From Anthonomus grandis grandis (taxonomy: Eukaryota; Arthropoda; Insecta; Coleoptera; Curculionidae): a stretch of 64,000 bases of DNA. The stretch spans positions 8,348,698 through 8,412,697 of the forward strand of contig NC_065564.1 of the NCBI RefSeq assembly GCF_022605725.1, read 5' to 3'. The notes below the pieces were generated by a model. It saw nothing but the letters and a program-made list of their open reading frames with translations. It was not told where the DNA came from and searched no databases. The first letter of the stretch is position 1. Each line of letters begins with the position of its first letter. A program made the translations under genes and the position numbers. Shown piece after piece: positions 13,501 to 28,500 of this stretch.

Positions 13501-16500
13501 ATTAGTGGGAAATTAGGGAAACTATGAGCCAATTTCACTTAACTCGAAAAAATACTGATGAAAGTTCAAAGTAAAAGTGAGTCAAAATGTTCATAAATAC
13601 AACTTATGTACTGTTGCGATGATATTTATGACCGAGCAATTTTTGTTCCCAATACCGAACAGACGGGAATAAAAACGGGAAACCGGACGAATTCCCCCGG
13701 GTGTCCTCAACAGCACCTGGAATCGCCTTTAATTTATCCAGAAACATTCTCGCTATTCGGGTTTACTATTTCCTCGTGTTTTGGAGCGTGACCCTCATAT
13801 TTTATTCCTTATGTATCCAGGCTGCATCCCAGTTATAGGAAACGCTTCACCCCTTCCACCTTCGAAAAATCGAACCGGAAGTAGATGTCGACGATAACAA
13901 TATTCCACAAGGGGTTATGAATAAATCGTCATAGGGCATAGAAGGGTGCAGAATGTCTTTGAGGTGTGAATCTGGCAGCGTTCCATAGGAATCTGCAAGT
14001 GTAATTTTTTTTCATGCGTTTCCTCATAAGAAGCCTATTTGCATTACAATATACGCGAATTTCCCTTTATATTATAACATAGATTAGTCTATAAAATTAT
14101 TCATTAAACATTTATAGTCCATTTAATATTTTAGGTTATGTACATGAATCATATACGTGTCACACCTCGATAGTCGATTTTAAAGCTGTGTACTGTCCGT
14201 GCGTCACGGCCAATATATGCTCTACAAGAGCCAAGTCCATGGCCTGGTGAACTATTAGAATTTCCATTTAGCTGCAGTTTTTTCATTAATTACGAAGGAA
14301 ACTAAAACATCCCTCCATCCCCATGATAATAATGACAACATTATTCTCGTAAACCGTTTTAAAATTCCCTCATGAAAAAACACGAAATTGCGAATTCTTT
14401 TCTTGTCCGACGAAGAAAATTAAGCGAAACGCCTGCACCAAAAAGAAAACGAAGGAAAAAAAAATTAAAATGGAAAAGTCCGGGGAGTTTCTGGCAAGAA
14501 AACGTGAACGTTCTATCTGGAATTAAATCTTTCGGAAAACGGGATGCTCTGACGTCACAATGGAGGCGAGTGTTGTAACGGAGATGCGCTCGTTATTGCG
14601 AAATTTAGGCCAGAAATTACAATCTGGATGGAACAGTGTCAAAGTCACACCTTAAAATGTTGAGTAAATATAATATAAAAGAAATCAATTAGTTAAATTG
14701 CAATTTTAAAAATATATAAGTTCTTGAAGTAATTATTAATAGGGGTTCAGAATTGTAGTACGTTATCCAGGAATAAGTTGATTCCAGTGCATATGTAGAA
14801 GTTGATTATTAGGATAAATTGATTGTGCAGGTTGCACAGGACCACTTTACCATTATAGCAATTTTTACATATAATTAGAGTTAATTTAAGGGTTTCTTAA
14901 TATTAAGTTATTTTAGTACGATTTTAATAAACTTAGACTCTAAAATTTATTTAAAAAATGAGAAACAGCTTTAAATTCCTGGACAAAAAATAATTACGTG
15001 AAATTGCCTAGATAATGGAAAATTAAGTTAAATGCCCTGGAACAAAATAGAAGATTATTTGAAATTCCTGGAAAATGGGAATAATTACGTTACATGGTTT
15101 GGAAAATAGAAAATTACGTGAAATACCCTGGAAGAAAATGAAAATTATTTTGCATTTTTGCATTTATTTTAACAATATAAATATTTACGTAAAATTACTT
15201 GCAAAATGGAAAATTACGTTAAATCCTTGTAATAAAATGAAAAGTTGTTTTCAGTTCCTAGAAGAAATAAATACTTGTGCTAAATTCTCTGGAAAATGCA
15301 AAATTACGTCACATGCTTGCAATAAAATAAGACAAAAGAAAATTACGTCAAATTGCTTGAAAATTTTAAAAATACGTAAAATGTTTTAAATTAAAATAAA
15401 AATATATTTAAAATGCCTGGAAAATATAAATAATCACGTTATACGACCTGAAAGAAATGGAAAATTAGGTCAAATGCTTGCAATAAAATGAAAAAATGAA
15501 AAATTACCCCAATTGGAATTTTCTATTCATCAAAATCTAAAATTTACGTCAATTGCTTGCAATAAAGTGAGCAAATGGAAATTTACACCAAAATCTCGCA
15601 ATAGACAAAAAAATTGAAAAACTACTTTAACTGCTTATAATAAAATAAAAAATTTATTTGAAATTCCTGGAAGACATAAATAATTACGTTAAGTGACCTG
15701 GAAAATAAAAAAATACATTAAATGCCAGTAAGACATTGAAAAATTACGTCAAATGCTTGCAATAACATTTGACGTTATTAACATTTGGCGTAATTAATAT
15801 AACGTAAATAATTGCGTTAAACGGCCTGGAAAAAGGCGAAAGTACGTCAAATGCTTGCAATTAAAAAAAAGAAAAATTACCTGAAATACTTGCAATAAAA
15901 TGGAAAATTATTTAAAATTCCTGGAAGACATAAATAATTACGTTAAATGGAAAATAAATAAATATGGAAAAATACTGGAAAATAAAATAAAAAAATGGAA
16001 AATTGAGTTAATTGTCTGTAATAAAAAAAATTGTTTCAAGTTTTCTGGAAGACATAAATAATTAATATAAAAAATTACCTGGAAAAAATGGAATTTACGT
16101 CAAATGCTTGCAATAAAATAAAAAATGTAAAATTCCGTTAAAAGCTTGAAATAAAATGGAAAAATTGAAAATTACGTCAAATACTTAAGTAAAATCAAAA
16201 AAATGAAGTATTACGTCAAAGCCTTGCAATAAAATAAAAATATGAAAATGAAAAATAATTACTGTCCTAAAATAATTCCTGAACATATAATTTTTATGCT
16301 AATTGAATGCCTGGAAAATGGAAAACTTTGCCTTCATGTTTTTGCATTCAAATGCCTGTAAGAACAATAAAAATTAGTTCATACCTATTCCTAAAAAACC
16401 GTGAACGTTCTATTTGGAATTAAATTTTTCAATACCCTGAAAAGGTCAATGCTTAGGCAGGAATTGTTGGAGATAATATCAAAGGTTCCTTGTTCATTGA

Positions 16501-19500
16501 TAGCAATTTGAATTATAATAGTTATTAAACACTGCTCCCAAATAATCTTGTGCCAACGTTGTTAAACTTATATTTTGATCTAACATCGGCGGATAGGCCA
16601 ACGAGGACTTATGGAATGACCAGCACGATCCCCTGATCTAACACCATTAGACTTATTTTTATAGAGTTTTTTATATATAGGACATTGTACATGAAAAGAA
16701 ATATTCTGTAGAATCCAATAATTGAGTAATATATAGGGTGTCGCATTTAAAATAAAACACTTCATAGTGACCACTGTTACATGATACTACCGCTATAATT
16801 ATAAAAATACCAATCAACGTTTTATCAAAAATGTCCCTATTTATTTATTATGGAATTTATTCTATTTGGCAGAGACGCACTGTATAATTATAGCTAATTT
16901 ACAGGTTTTTCAATTATAAGTTAGTTTAGTACAATACTATCAACCCTAAACTTTAAAATTTGTTTAAAAATTAAAACGAACTTAAGAATATTCAAAAGAT
17001 ATGCATGCATTCAATAAGGAACAAAAGTGCACAAAATTGTGCAGTATTTTTCGTACAATTAAATTGAGTTTCTTTGGAAAATTGCCACGCATAATTTTTT
17101 TTAGTATAATCTTTTTAACTCTGGATTTTTAGTACTTTTTTACACGTAAATCCATATTCACTGCGTGACCAGACAGTGATTTGACGTAATTTTTCAAAAT
17201 CGTTGGAAGATATAAAATATTACGTAAAACGGTCTAGAAAATGCAAAATTACGTCGAATGCCTGTAAAAAATATTATGATGATATTGGTAGAAAACATAA
17301 ATAATTACGTCAAATTAACTGAAAGTGGAAAATTATTTCAAATTCCTAAGAGGCATAATTGGTTAAGTAAAATTGCCTATAAAATAATAAATTGCAATCA
17401 AATACTGTGTAAAAATATAAAAAATTACGTAAAATGGTCCAGAAAAAATTAAAAAGTACATCAAAGGCTTGCAATAAAACGAAAAAAGGAAAATTACGTG
17501 AAATAGTTGCAATCAAATAAAAATATGAAAAATTGAAATTGAAAATGCCCTAGAGTAAAACTTAAAATAATTATTACTGTCCTAAAATAATTCCTTAACA
17601 TATGATTTTTATGCTAATGATTGTTCCAAGTTTTCTGGAAGATATAAATAATTGCATTAAATTCCCTGAAAGAAAATTAAAAATTAATCCAAGTTTTTGA
17701 CAGACAAATAAATATAAAAAATTACCTAGAAAAAATGGAAAATTAGGACAAATGGTTGCAATAAAATTTAAAAAAATGGAAAATTTCGGTAAATGCTGAC
17801 AATGTAATAAATGTTTCGTCAAATGCCTGTAAGAATAATAAAAATTAGTTCGAATTCCTAAAAAACCGTGAACCTTGGAATTAAATTTTTCGGAAAACGG
17901 GATGTTTTGACGTCACAATGAGCAAGTGTCGTAATAGAGATGTGCTCGTTATTGGAAAAAATTACAATGGAAGAACTCTTCTTTGCTTAACAAATATTTC
18001 TATGATGTTAAATAGACATGGTAAAAGTGCGATAGGTTTATAACCAGCAGAGTCATTTAGTTCACCACCTTTAAAAAGAGGTTTTACAATAGATACTTTA
18101 AGGTTATTCGGATATGTAATAGGGAGCAGATTTTGAAAAATATTAGCAGACAATTCATCAATTCCATAAGTGTGTTTATGTACGAAGAACACTTTTTACT
18201 GAAATACGTTTAGTAAATTCTAGAGGATCTAGTTTAGGACTTATTTTTCAGCTTCTCTATCAATGAATAGTAAAACTGATTGAACACATTTGCGTTAATT
18301 GGATATTTTTATAATCTAAATATTTTTATTATAATTTTCGAATTTTCCTTGGGTTTATTGAGTAATGTCTTTCGTAACCCTTCCTATAACTTGATAACTT
18401 ACCTCTAAATTTTTTTCTATACATTATAGTAATAGTGGAAACATGGATTATGTATAAATTTTTTAAAGGTATATAGACATCATATATTTATTAACGATGT
18501 TGTTAGACCAAGAGCAATTCATGTTTCTTTTGTGGGAACAAAAGAAAAATGTTTAAGACAAAATCAATGAAGAAGTCAACAGCAACAAAAGAACTATGTA
18601 TTTTGTCCAGTCTGTACCATTATTATTTCAAGTTGCCGAATGATATTAATATTTGGCAGTTAATATTAAACAGCCTGGATAAGTCAAAAATTATGTCAAA
18701 GGCCTGTAATTATTTAAAAAATTTATTTAAAGTTCTTGGAGACATAAATTATTACGTAAAAATTTCCTGTCCTTTACATCAAATAATTATATTAAACGCC
18801 CTGGAAAATGCAAAGTTACGTCTAATGCGCTGGAATATAAGGAATAACTACTAAAAATTCCTGGAATACATAAAAAATTACGTTAAACAACCTGTAGATA
18901 TGAAAAATTACGTCAAATGTTGCAATATATTAAAAAAAATAAAAATTTCGTTGAATGCCTATTTATATAAAATTACTAAAAATTTCTGAAAGACGTAAAT
19001 ATTACGGTAAAACACCTGGAATAAAATTTATAAAATGCATAGAATGAAAAGGAAAAATATTTTAAAGGTATAAAAATTACATCAAATGGCCTCAAAGAAA
19101 ATGAAAAATTACTTCAACTTCTTGGAGAATATAAAGAATTACGTAAAATGGTTTAGAAAAAATGGATATTTTTGGAATTAAATTATTGTTGTTTTGTTGA
19201 AATTCTTAAAGATATAAAAATTGCCTGAAAAACAAAATAACGTCAAATGTTTTGTAATATAATAAAAAATTATTTCGAATTCCCAGACATAATTAATATA
19301 ACGTAAATTATTGCGTCAAACGGCTTGGAAAAAGGCGAAAGTACGTCAAATGCTTGCAATTAAAAAAAAAGCAAAATTACTTGGAATGCTTGCAATAAGA
19401 TGAAAGTTGTAAAATTATGTCAAATGTTTGCAATAAAATGAAAAATTATTTAAAATTCCTGAAAGACATAAATAATTACGTTAAATGGAAAATAAATAAA

Positions 19501-22500
19501 TATGGAAAAATACTGGTAAGACAATGCAAAATTACGTCAAATGCTTGCAATAAATTAAAAAAATAGAAAATTGCGTTAATTGTCTGTAATAAAAAAATTT
19601 GTTTCAAGTTTTCTGGAAGACATAAATAATTAATATTAAAAATTACCTGGGAAAAAATGGAAATTTGCGTCAAATGCTTGCAATAAAATAAAAAATGGAA
19701 AATTCCGTTAAAAGCTTGAAATAAAATGGAAAAATTGAAAATTGCGTTAAATACTTGCAGTAAAATAAAAAAAATGAAGAATTACGTTAAATGTCCTAAA
19801 ATAATTCCTGAACATATAATTTTTATGCTAATTGAATGCCTGGAAGAAGGAAAATTTCGTTTAATATCTGTAATTAAAAAGATTTTTTCAAGTTTTCTGG
19901 AAGAAATAAATAATTGCATTAAATTCCCTGAAGTAAAATGAAAAATTAATCCAAATTTCTGACAGACGTAAATAAATATAAAAAATTCCTGGAAAAAATA
20001 AAAAATTGGGGCTTGCAATAAAAAAAAGAATCAGGAAATGAAATGATATCAAATGCTTGCAATAAAATTTAAAAAAAAAATGGAAAATTTCGTCTTTTGA
20101 AAGGTTCTGTGAAATGCTTGTAAAAACCTTAAAAATTATTTTAATTTCCTAAAAAATGTGAACATTCTTTATGCGAAAAATTACAATGGAGGGAGCAGTT
20201 AGTAAGGAATCTGAATGGACTAGAGTCACCACTTAAACCGTTCAATGAATGTACAAAAAAAAATTAATTCAATTGCAATTTTAAAAGCAATTCTTCAGAA
20301 GATATTCAATTCTAGAATTAAATGTTATATAAAATTGCCTGAAGATTGCATAGATTGATTGATTTTTGATATTACAGCGATTTTTAGATTGTTCTACATT
20401 TGAAAAAGTCAAAGGATATGCTCCAATTAGAAATCCTAACAGCATAACATCCACTAAGGTTAAAATATGGTCATAAGATTTCAGCCTATCATCAATGAAA
20501 CTTCCAAAAAATTTATTACAGTTATGGGTTTCCAGTTTTTTATCCCGATTATTTATCTGATCAGCGCAAAAAAAAATTAAATGCTAATAATTCAGTTTGA
20601 TTTATTTTAAGAGACTTTTAAATCCTCAATTTCCATTAATGGTCTATAGAATGGTGGTGCCATCTGCAAAATTTCTGAAACGACCTCTTATGTCAACAGA
20701 TGCAAGGTTATTAATATAGAGAAGGAATGTTTTTTCTAGCATTAATGCAAATGCTAGACACGAGGGAGCTTGACCTGGGAGATTTTAAAGAATTTTAACA
20801 AACAGTCCATCAATTCTATAAGTGTCTTTATTCTTAACTGTATGAAGAACATCTGTCTGAGTGAAGTAAAATTAGGATCGAATTGGGGGTTTAGATTATT
20901 TATCAGCTTTTCTCCTATTAAACAGTAAAACTTGGCTATTATTTAGTTTCCATTGAGTTACTTCTAAGTTCATTAATAATATTCGAATTATCATTGGGTT
21001 TATTGTATGCCATCTCCAATCTAAGTCTGTAGTAATTTTTCTTGTTCCTTTTTATAACTTGCCTATACATTTTTGTACACATTAAGATAATTTTGGAAAC
21101 ATGATATCGTCAATAAATCTCAGATGTTTTTCGATTAATAGTAATCTGGATAAATAATTGTCCAGTCTGTATCATTATTATTTGAAACTGCTCGATGACA
21201 CTAATAATGACGTAAAATTGCAACGAAAATGTGAAGCTGCTTTAAATTCCTCGACAAAAAATAATTACGTAAAATTACCTAGATAATGGAAAATTAAGTT
21301 AAATGCCCTGTAATAAATTAAAAGATTATTTCGAATTCCTGGAAAATGGGAATAATTACGTTAAACGGTTTGGAAAATAGAAAATGACGTGAAATACCCT
21401 GAAAGAAAATGAAAATTATTTTGCATTTTTGCATTTATTTTAAAAATATAAATATTTACGTAAAATTACTTGCAAAATGGAAAATTACGTTAAATCCTCG
21501 TAATGAAATGAAAAATTGTTTTAAGTTCCTAGAAGTAATAAATAATTACGTCAAATTTCTTAAAAAATTGAAAAATACGTAATATGTTTTAAAACATAAT
21601 AAAAATTTATTTAAAATTCCTGGAAAACATAAATAATTTAACGTAATTGAAGCGATCTGAAAAAATGGAAAATTAGGTCAAATGCTTGCAATAAAATGAA
21701 AAAAATGGAAAAATACGCCAATTAGAGTTTTCTATTCATCAAAAATTAAAAATTAAACTGCTTGATATGAGCAAGTGAGCAAATGAAAACTTACACCAAA
21801 ATCTTGTAATAAAACTAAAAAATTGGAAAACTACTTTAGCTGCTTGTAATAAAATAAAAAAAAATTGTAATTTCTGGAAGACATAGATAATTACATACAA
21901 TTTTTTGAAAACTGGAAAATTACGTGAAATACTTGATGCAATAAACTGAAAAAATTAAATTCTACGTCAAATGTCTGTAATAAATCAAAAATTACTTCAA
22001 ATTCTTGGTAGACATACATAACTACGATAAATGCTTTGCAAAATAGAAAATTACGACAAATTCTTGCAATAAAAGGAAAATATATTAAAAATTCCTGGAA
22101 AACATCTAAACAGTTTTCCTTCATTTCCTCGAAAACTATCGGGAATATAGAAAATTTTCTTTTAGCATTAAATTCTAAATAAAAAATAGAATAAATCATT
22201 AAGAATAATATTTAGTCGTAAATCAAAAAATAAAAGAGTTATGGAAGATTTTTGAAAAATCAGAAAATTTTTGGGTACAAAATGAAAAAAAAAATTTTTT
22301 TTTTAAATTACATTTTTTCTAGTCAATGGATTAATTACCAAAAAAGCTTAAAAAAAGTCCTATAAAACATTTTTGAAAAATGTACCATAAAAAAGTTATA
22401 CGCAATTTTCACAAAAAAGGCGTCCGCAAAAAATCGCCAGGAGTACCTATGGGAAAATATTCATAATATTAGTTTTTATTTTTTTTCTGGAAAACTGTTA

Positions 22501-25500
22501 GATGGAGAGAAAAATTCTTTTAATAAAAGTTGTTTAGAATATCAATGCGCATAAAATGCAGTAGAAAAATAATTTCTAGGTCTAATAGTTTTTCAGAAAA
22601 CTGGGAAAAACCTCTAAGCAGTTTTCCTTCATTTTCTCGAAAACTATCGGAAATATAGAAAATTTTCTTTTAGCATTAAATTCTAAATAAAAAATAGAAT
22701 AAATTATTAAGAATAATATTTAGTCGTAAATCAAAAAATAAAAGAGTTATGGAAGATTTTTGAAAAATCAGAAAATTTTTGGGTACAAAATGAAAAAAAA
22801 AATTTTTTTTAATTAAATTTTTTCTAGTAAATGGATCAATTACCAAAAAAGCTTAAAAAATGTCCTATAAAACATTTTTGAAAAATGTACCATAAAAAAG
22901 TTATACGCAATTTTCCCAAAAAAAGAGTCCGCAAAAAATCGCCAGGAGTACCTATGGGAAAATATTCATAATATTAGTTTTTATTTTTTTTCTGGAAAAC
23001 TGTTAGATGGAGAGAAAAATTCTTTTAATAAAAGTTGCTTAGAATATCAATGCGCATAAAATGCAGTAGAAAAATGATTTCTTGGTCCAATAGTTTTTCA
23101 GAAAACTGGGAAAAACCTCTAAACAGTTTTCCTTTATTTTCTCGAAAACTATCGGAAATATAGAAAATTTTCTTTTAGCATTAAATTCTAAATAAAAAAT
23201 AGAATAAATCACTATGAATAATATTTTGTCGTAAACCAAAAAATAAAAGAGTTATGGAAGATTTTTGAAAAATCAGAAAATTTTTGGGTACAAAATGAAA
23301 AAAAACTGGAAAATTACGTCAAACACTTAATTACGTAATTACGAATTTTTACGTCAAAGGCCTGTAATAAAATAAAAATGATATTAAATTCGTCAAACGC
23401 TTGCAATAAGGAAAAAATGGAAAAGTTCGTAATTGCCTGTTAAAAAATTAAACATTATATAAATTTCCTGGAAGAAATAAATAATTACGTTAAATGGCCT
23501 GGAAAGTAGAAAATGATTTTAAATCCCCTATAATAAAATGCAATAAAGAATTATGTCAAACGTATGGAATAAAATGAAAATTGTAAAATTTAAAAAGATG
23601 AAAAATTAACTTGCAGTAAAATAAAAAAATTAAGAATTAACTCAAAGAATTAAAGAATGAAAAATTAGGTTAAATGCCCTGAAGTAAACTAATTTATTCC
23701 TGAACTTATAATTGCCTGGAAAATAGAAAATTTTATTAAATTTATGTAATAAAAATGTTTTCTTATAGTTTCCTAAAAGACATTAATAAATACAACAAAT
23801 TACCTAGGAAAAATGGAAAATTTTGTCAAATATTTGCAATAAAGTAAGAAAATGTAAAACTTCTTCATATGCCTGTAAAAAAATTAAGAATTATTTCAAA
23901 TTGCAGGAAGACATGAATAATTACTTCAAATTACGTGAATAAATTAACAATTACAGCAAATTCTTGCAATAAAATGAAAAAATGGACAATTGCGTCAAAC
24001 GACAGTAAAAAATTAAAAATATCTCAAATTCCTGGAATATATAAATAATTACGTCAAATGCCCCGGAATAAAATGAAAAAATGGCATCGAATGCGTGAAA
24101 TGAAGAAAATATTTCAAATATCTAAAAAATTCCGTCAAATGTTTGTAACACAATTAAAAAATGGAAAAACTACCTCAAGTAGCCTTGAAGAAAATGAAAA
24201 ATGACTTCAAATTCTTAGAAAATATAAAGAATTATGTAAAATGGTTTAATGAAATCGAAAATTTCTTCAAATTTTTGTAATAAAATTTTTTTTTTTTTGA
24301 AATTCTTAGAAGATAGAAATAAAATAAAAAATTATTGCAAATTCCCGAAAGACGTAAATAATTACCTCAAATTGCAATAAAAAAAGCAAATGCTTGCAAT
24401 AAAATAAAAATATGAAAAATTATGTTAAATGCCCTGGAGTAAAATAAAAAATAATTACTTTCCTAAAATAATTCCTGAACGTATAATTGGAATAGTATGC
24501 CTGGAAAACGGAAAATTTCGTTAAATGTCTGTACTAAGAAAATTGTTTCTGGAAGAAAAAAATAATTTCATTAAATGCCCTGAAACAAAATGAAAAATTA
24601 TAAAAAATTACCTGGAAAAATAGAAAATTACGTCAAATACTTGCAGTAAAATCAAAAAAATTAAGAATTACGTCAAAGGCAATAAAATAAAAATATGAAA
24701 ATTTACGTTAAATGCCCTGGAGTAAAATGAAAAATAATTACATTCCTAAAATAATTTTTAGGCTAATTGTATGCCTGGAAAATTTTGTTAAATTTCTGTA
24801 ATAAATAAAATTGTTTCAATTTTTCTGGAAAAAAAGAATTGCATTAAATGCCCTGAAATAAAATGAAAGAAATGGAAAATTTCGTCAAATGCTTGCAATA
24901 AAATAAAAACATATTTCAAGTTCCTGGAAGAAGTAAATAATTAAGTCAAACTGCTGAAAAAATTGAAAAATACGTCAAATGTTCTGGAATATCTTAAAAA
25001 TTTTACGTTAGACGCCCTGGAAAATTTGTTCAAATGCTTGCAATAAAATAAAAAAATGGAAAATTACGTCAATCGCTTGTAGTGAAGTGAGCAAATGGAA
25101 ATTTACACCAAAATCTCGTAATAGACAAAAAAATTGAAAAACTACTTTAACTGCTTATAATAAAATAAAAAAATTATTTGAAATTCCTGGAAGATATAAA
25201 TAATTACGTTAAATGACCTGGAAAATTAAAAATTACAACCAATGCCAGTAAGACAATGAAAAATTACGTCAAATGCTTGCAATAATATAAAAAAATGAAA
25301 AATTTCGTTAAATGTTTGTAATAAAAAAAAATAGTTTCAAGTTTTCTGGAAGACATAAATAATTGCATTAAATACCCTTAAATAAAATGACAAATTCATT
25401 CATATTTCTGACAGACATGAATAATTAATATAAAAAGTTACCTGGAAAAAATTGAGATTTACGTCAAATGCTTGCAATAAAATAAAAAATTTTAAATTAC

Positions 25501-28500
25501 GTTAAATGCTTAAAATAAAATGGAAAAATAGAAAATTACGTCAAATACTTGCATCAAAATCAAAAAATTTAGAATAACGTCAAAGGCAATAAAATAAAAA
25601 TATGAAAAATTACGTTAAATGCCCTGGAGTAAAATGAAAAATAATTACTTTCCTAAAATAATTCATTAACGTGTAATTAGAATTGTATGTCTAGAAAATA
25701 AAAAATTTCGTTAAATGTAATAAAAAAATTGTTTTAAGTTTTTTTGGAAGAAATAAATAATTTCATTAAATACCCTAAAATAAAATGACAAATTTATTCA
25801 CACTTTTGACCGACATAAATAAATAAATATAAAAAATTACCTGCAAAAAATTGAAAATTACGGCAAATTCTTGCAATAAAATAAAAAAAATGAAAAATTA
25901 CGTCAACTGAAATTTTCTATTCATCAAAAATTAAAAATTACGTCAATTATTGCAATAAAGTAAGCAAATGGAAATTTACACCAAAATCTCGTAATAGACT
26001 GACAAAATGATAAAATTGGAGAACTACGTAAGCTGCTTGTAATAAAATGAAAAACTATTTAAATATTTCTAATACATATTTGATAATTTTCAAATACATA
26101 CAATTTTCTGGAAAGTGGAAAATTACGTCAAATACCTGATGCAATAAACTAAAAAAATTGAATTTTACGTCAAATGTCTGTAATAAATTAAAAATTACTT
26201 CAAATTCTTGGTAGACACAAATAACCATGTTAAATTCTTTGCAAAATAGAAAATTCTTGCAATAAAATGAAAAAATTAAAATTTGGGTCAAATGCTTGTG
26301 ATAGAATGACAAATTGAACAACTTTGTAGAGGGCCTATATAATTACGTAAATTTGCCTGAAAAATGGAAAAATACGTCAAATGCCCTGAAATAAAATAAC
26401 TGTGTGAAATAAAAAGGAAAAATACTTCAAATATCTGAAAGATATAAAAAATTACGTCAATGTCTTAAGGTTTTATGTAATCAAAGTAAGCGTGAAAAGT
26501 TATCCCGAAAACCTGGAAACAATCTTGATTTTTTGGGCACAAAACTAAATAAGAAGCTCTGGAAACCATTTTAAATGATTTCATATCCGTGGAAAACAAA
26601 AAAATACGTAAAATACCTGAGGAAAAACAACACATTTCCTGGGAAAACACGGAAACTGACCCAAAAGCGTGGAAGACTAATTAAGTTCCCTAGCATGAAA
26701 CAAAGTGACTTCGAGTCATGTAAAACGAATTTTGAAGCCTGGAAAATGTGAAAAACCACCCTGGAAGAAAATGCTTGAAACACATAAAAGCCTGGAAAAG
26801 TGAAGATTTATCCAAAACCCCGATTTAACATGATAACTCGAATTACAGCGAGTGGATAATTCTTGATTAAGGGTCAATTCTTCTTGGCCCATTTAGTTTT
26901 AAACCTCTCGTAATTTAGATGCAGCAAGCGTTTTAACTTTTGCTAAAATGGCATTTATCTAAAGGTAGTTAAGGAATGTTTAGACAATTAAATTTAATAT
27001 ATGTGCATAACACAGCAAATGTTTGCATGCGCAGCAGCTATGACATTTGTTGCATGATAACTGCTGAAATTTGTTTATCCAGTTTCCATTTTTTTCAAAC
27101 TCTTTGTATCTCACTGGTCGAATTTTAACAGGTTACAGAATCTAACAAAAATGACTTTAATTCAAAGTTGTTATCTGCACTATCATCAATAAAATGCATG
27201 GTAAGCGATATATAGCTATCAGTATGTCCATCCATCTGTAATTACAGATAGAGATGTAAATAAAGAGGTGGCAACATTTTTACGTATAGTTCAGGCAACA
27301 TATTCTACAACATATAGTTTTTTTAGATGGAAATAAATATGCTGGACATTATTATTTTCATCATTCACTGGCAAAATATTTTCTACATCACTAATATTAT
27401 CGATAAAGCATAATTTAAAAAATGCGTCATTTTACTAACAAGAGAAAGTGGCATACTTGGAATACTTAGAAAGAAATAAACCCCCTGATAATTTTGGCAA
27501 GACTTGCCTTATAAATAAATATAAAAACATCAAAGACAGATGCAGAGCTCCTTCTACCTTATGAGATATTCATGCAGTTAATGACTATTTCTATGGGTTT
27601 CTGCTTCTGATGAATTATTAAGGTTTCTCAAATTCTCAAAGATCACTCCTTGGGCATTTGTTATTTCTATCACCAGATCTATAGGAATTCCATGGTTTAC
27701 CAATATCTTAATGATACTCAATTAACTAATTTAATCCTGATAATGGAAATCTAAGATTTTATTAAGATTGATATTGAACTGATTGCTTTTGCTGACAATA
27801 TAACGCGTTCTAGAGATGTACTATCTTAAAAAAAATGCTATTTGTTCAATTATTGCACTGTTGCACTCATTTATCGTTAATGTGGTGCATCAAAAATAAA
27901 AAAATAAAAGCAATTTTATGCGACCTCGAGATTACAACGTGGGCGTCTCTGGGCCCCAAGCGAGTTACGCGTTCGCAATTAAATCCTTGATGAATCCACT
28001 TTTTCCACGTGATTTCAAGTTAAGTCAGCTTTAATGGGCAAAAAGTGCATTTTTTCCCGCATCTTTTGCTATATAAGACAGCCAGAAGGGCCTCATTCAT
28101 TGTGTGTACTGAATTATGGTAAGTAGACCAATAATAACAATTCTACCATAAAACGAACATGAATTTATTATTGCAGAATTATCGGGGAATATTTCGGTGT
28201 TTATTTTTTGTTTTAATTGGGGCCGTCCGTGCCAAACCCCAGTACTACTTCGGGGGTCCATATGTCGTCCAATATGACCCCAACCTGGGGGTCATCCAAC
28301 CTGGATTTTACTACAAGTAAGTCTTGACTTAATCGGTCAACTGTCATAATAGTGCCTGCCTGTTACATGTAATCTTTGACAAATGACAGTTGACATAGAC
28401 AGGTGACAGTTTAATAACATTAATAAAGCATGTATTTAGCACCCGTTACACAATAAAAATGTTAAGATAATCTTCTTAAACTTAATCAACTTAAACTATA

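Larger units (their letters stand above)
14941..20170. repeat. Degenerate ~40-bp minisatellite rich in TTACGTCAAATG (block 1)
   Basis: Variants of GGAAAATTACGTCAAATGCT followed by TGCAATAAAATGAAAAA recur dozens of times with spacings around 35-60 bp. They alternate with an AAATTCCTGGAAGACATAAA module. Larger pieces are duplicated: 14890-14950 resembles 16890-16960, and 15900-16300 resembles 19430-19830. Gaps near 16440-17160 and 17960-18550 hold other sequence, including transposon fragments. All short frames here are repeat translations. Confidence 0.9.

Noticed and set aside
14372..14578. 68-codon basic frame with a KRKRRKKK stretch
   Set aside because: No family resemblance. Parts recur in degraded form at 16.4, 17.9 and 20.2 kb, which fits repeat-derived DNA better than a gene.
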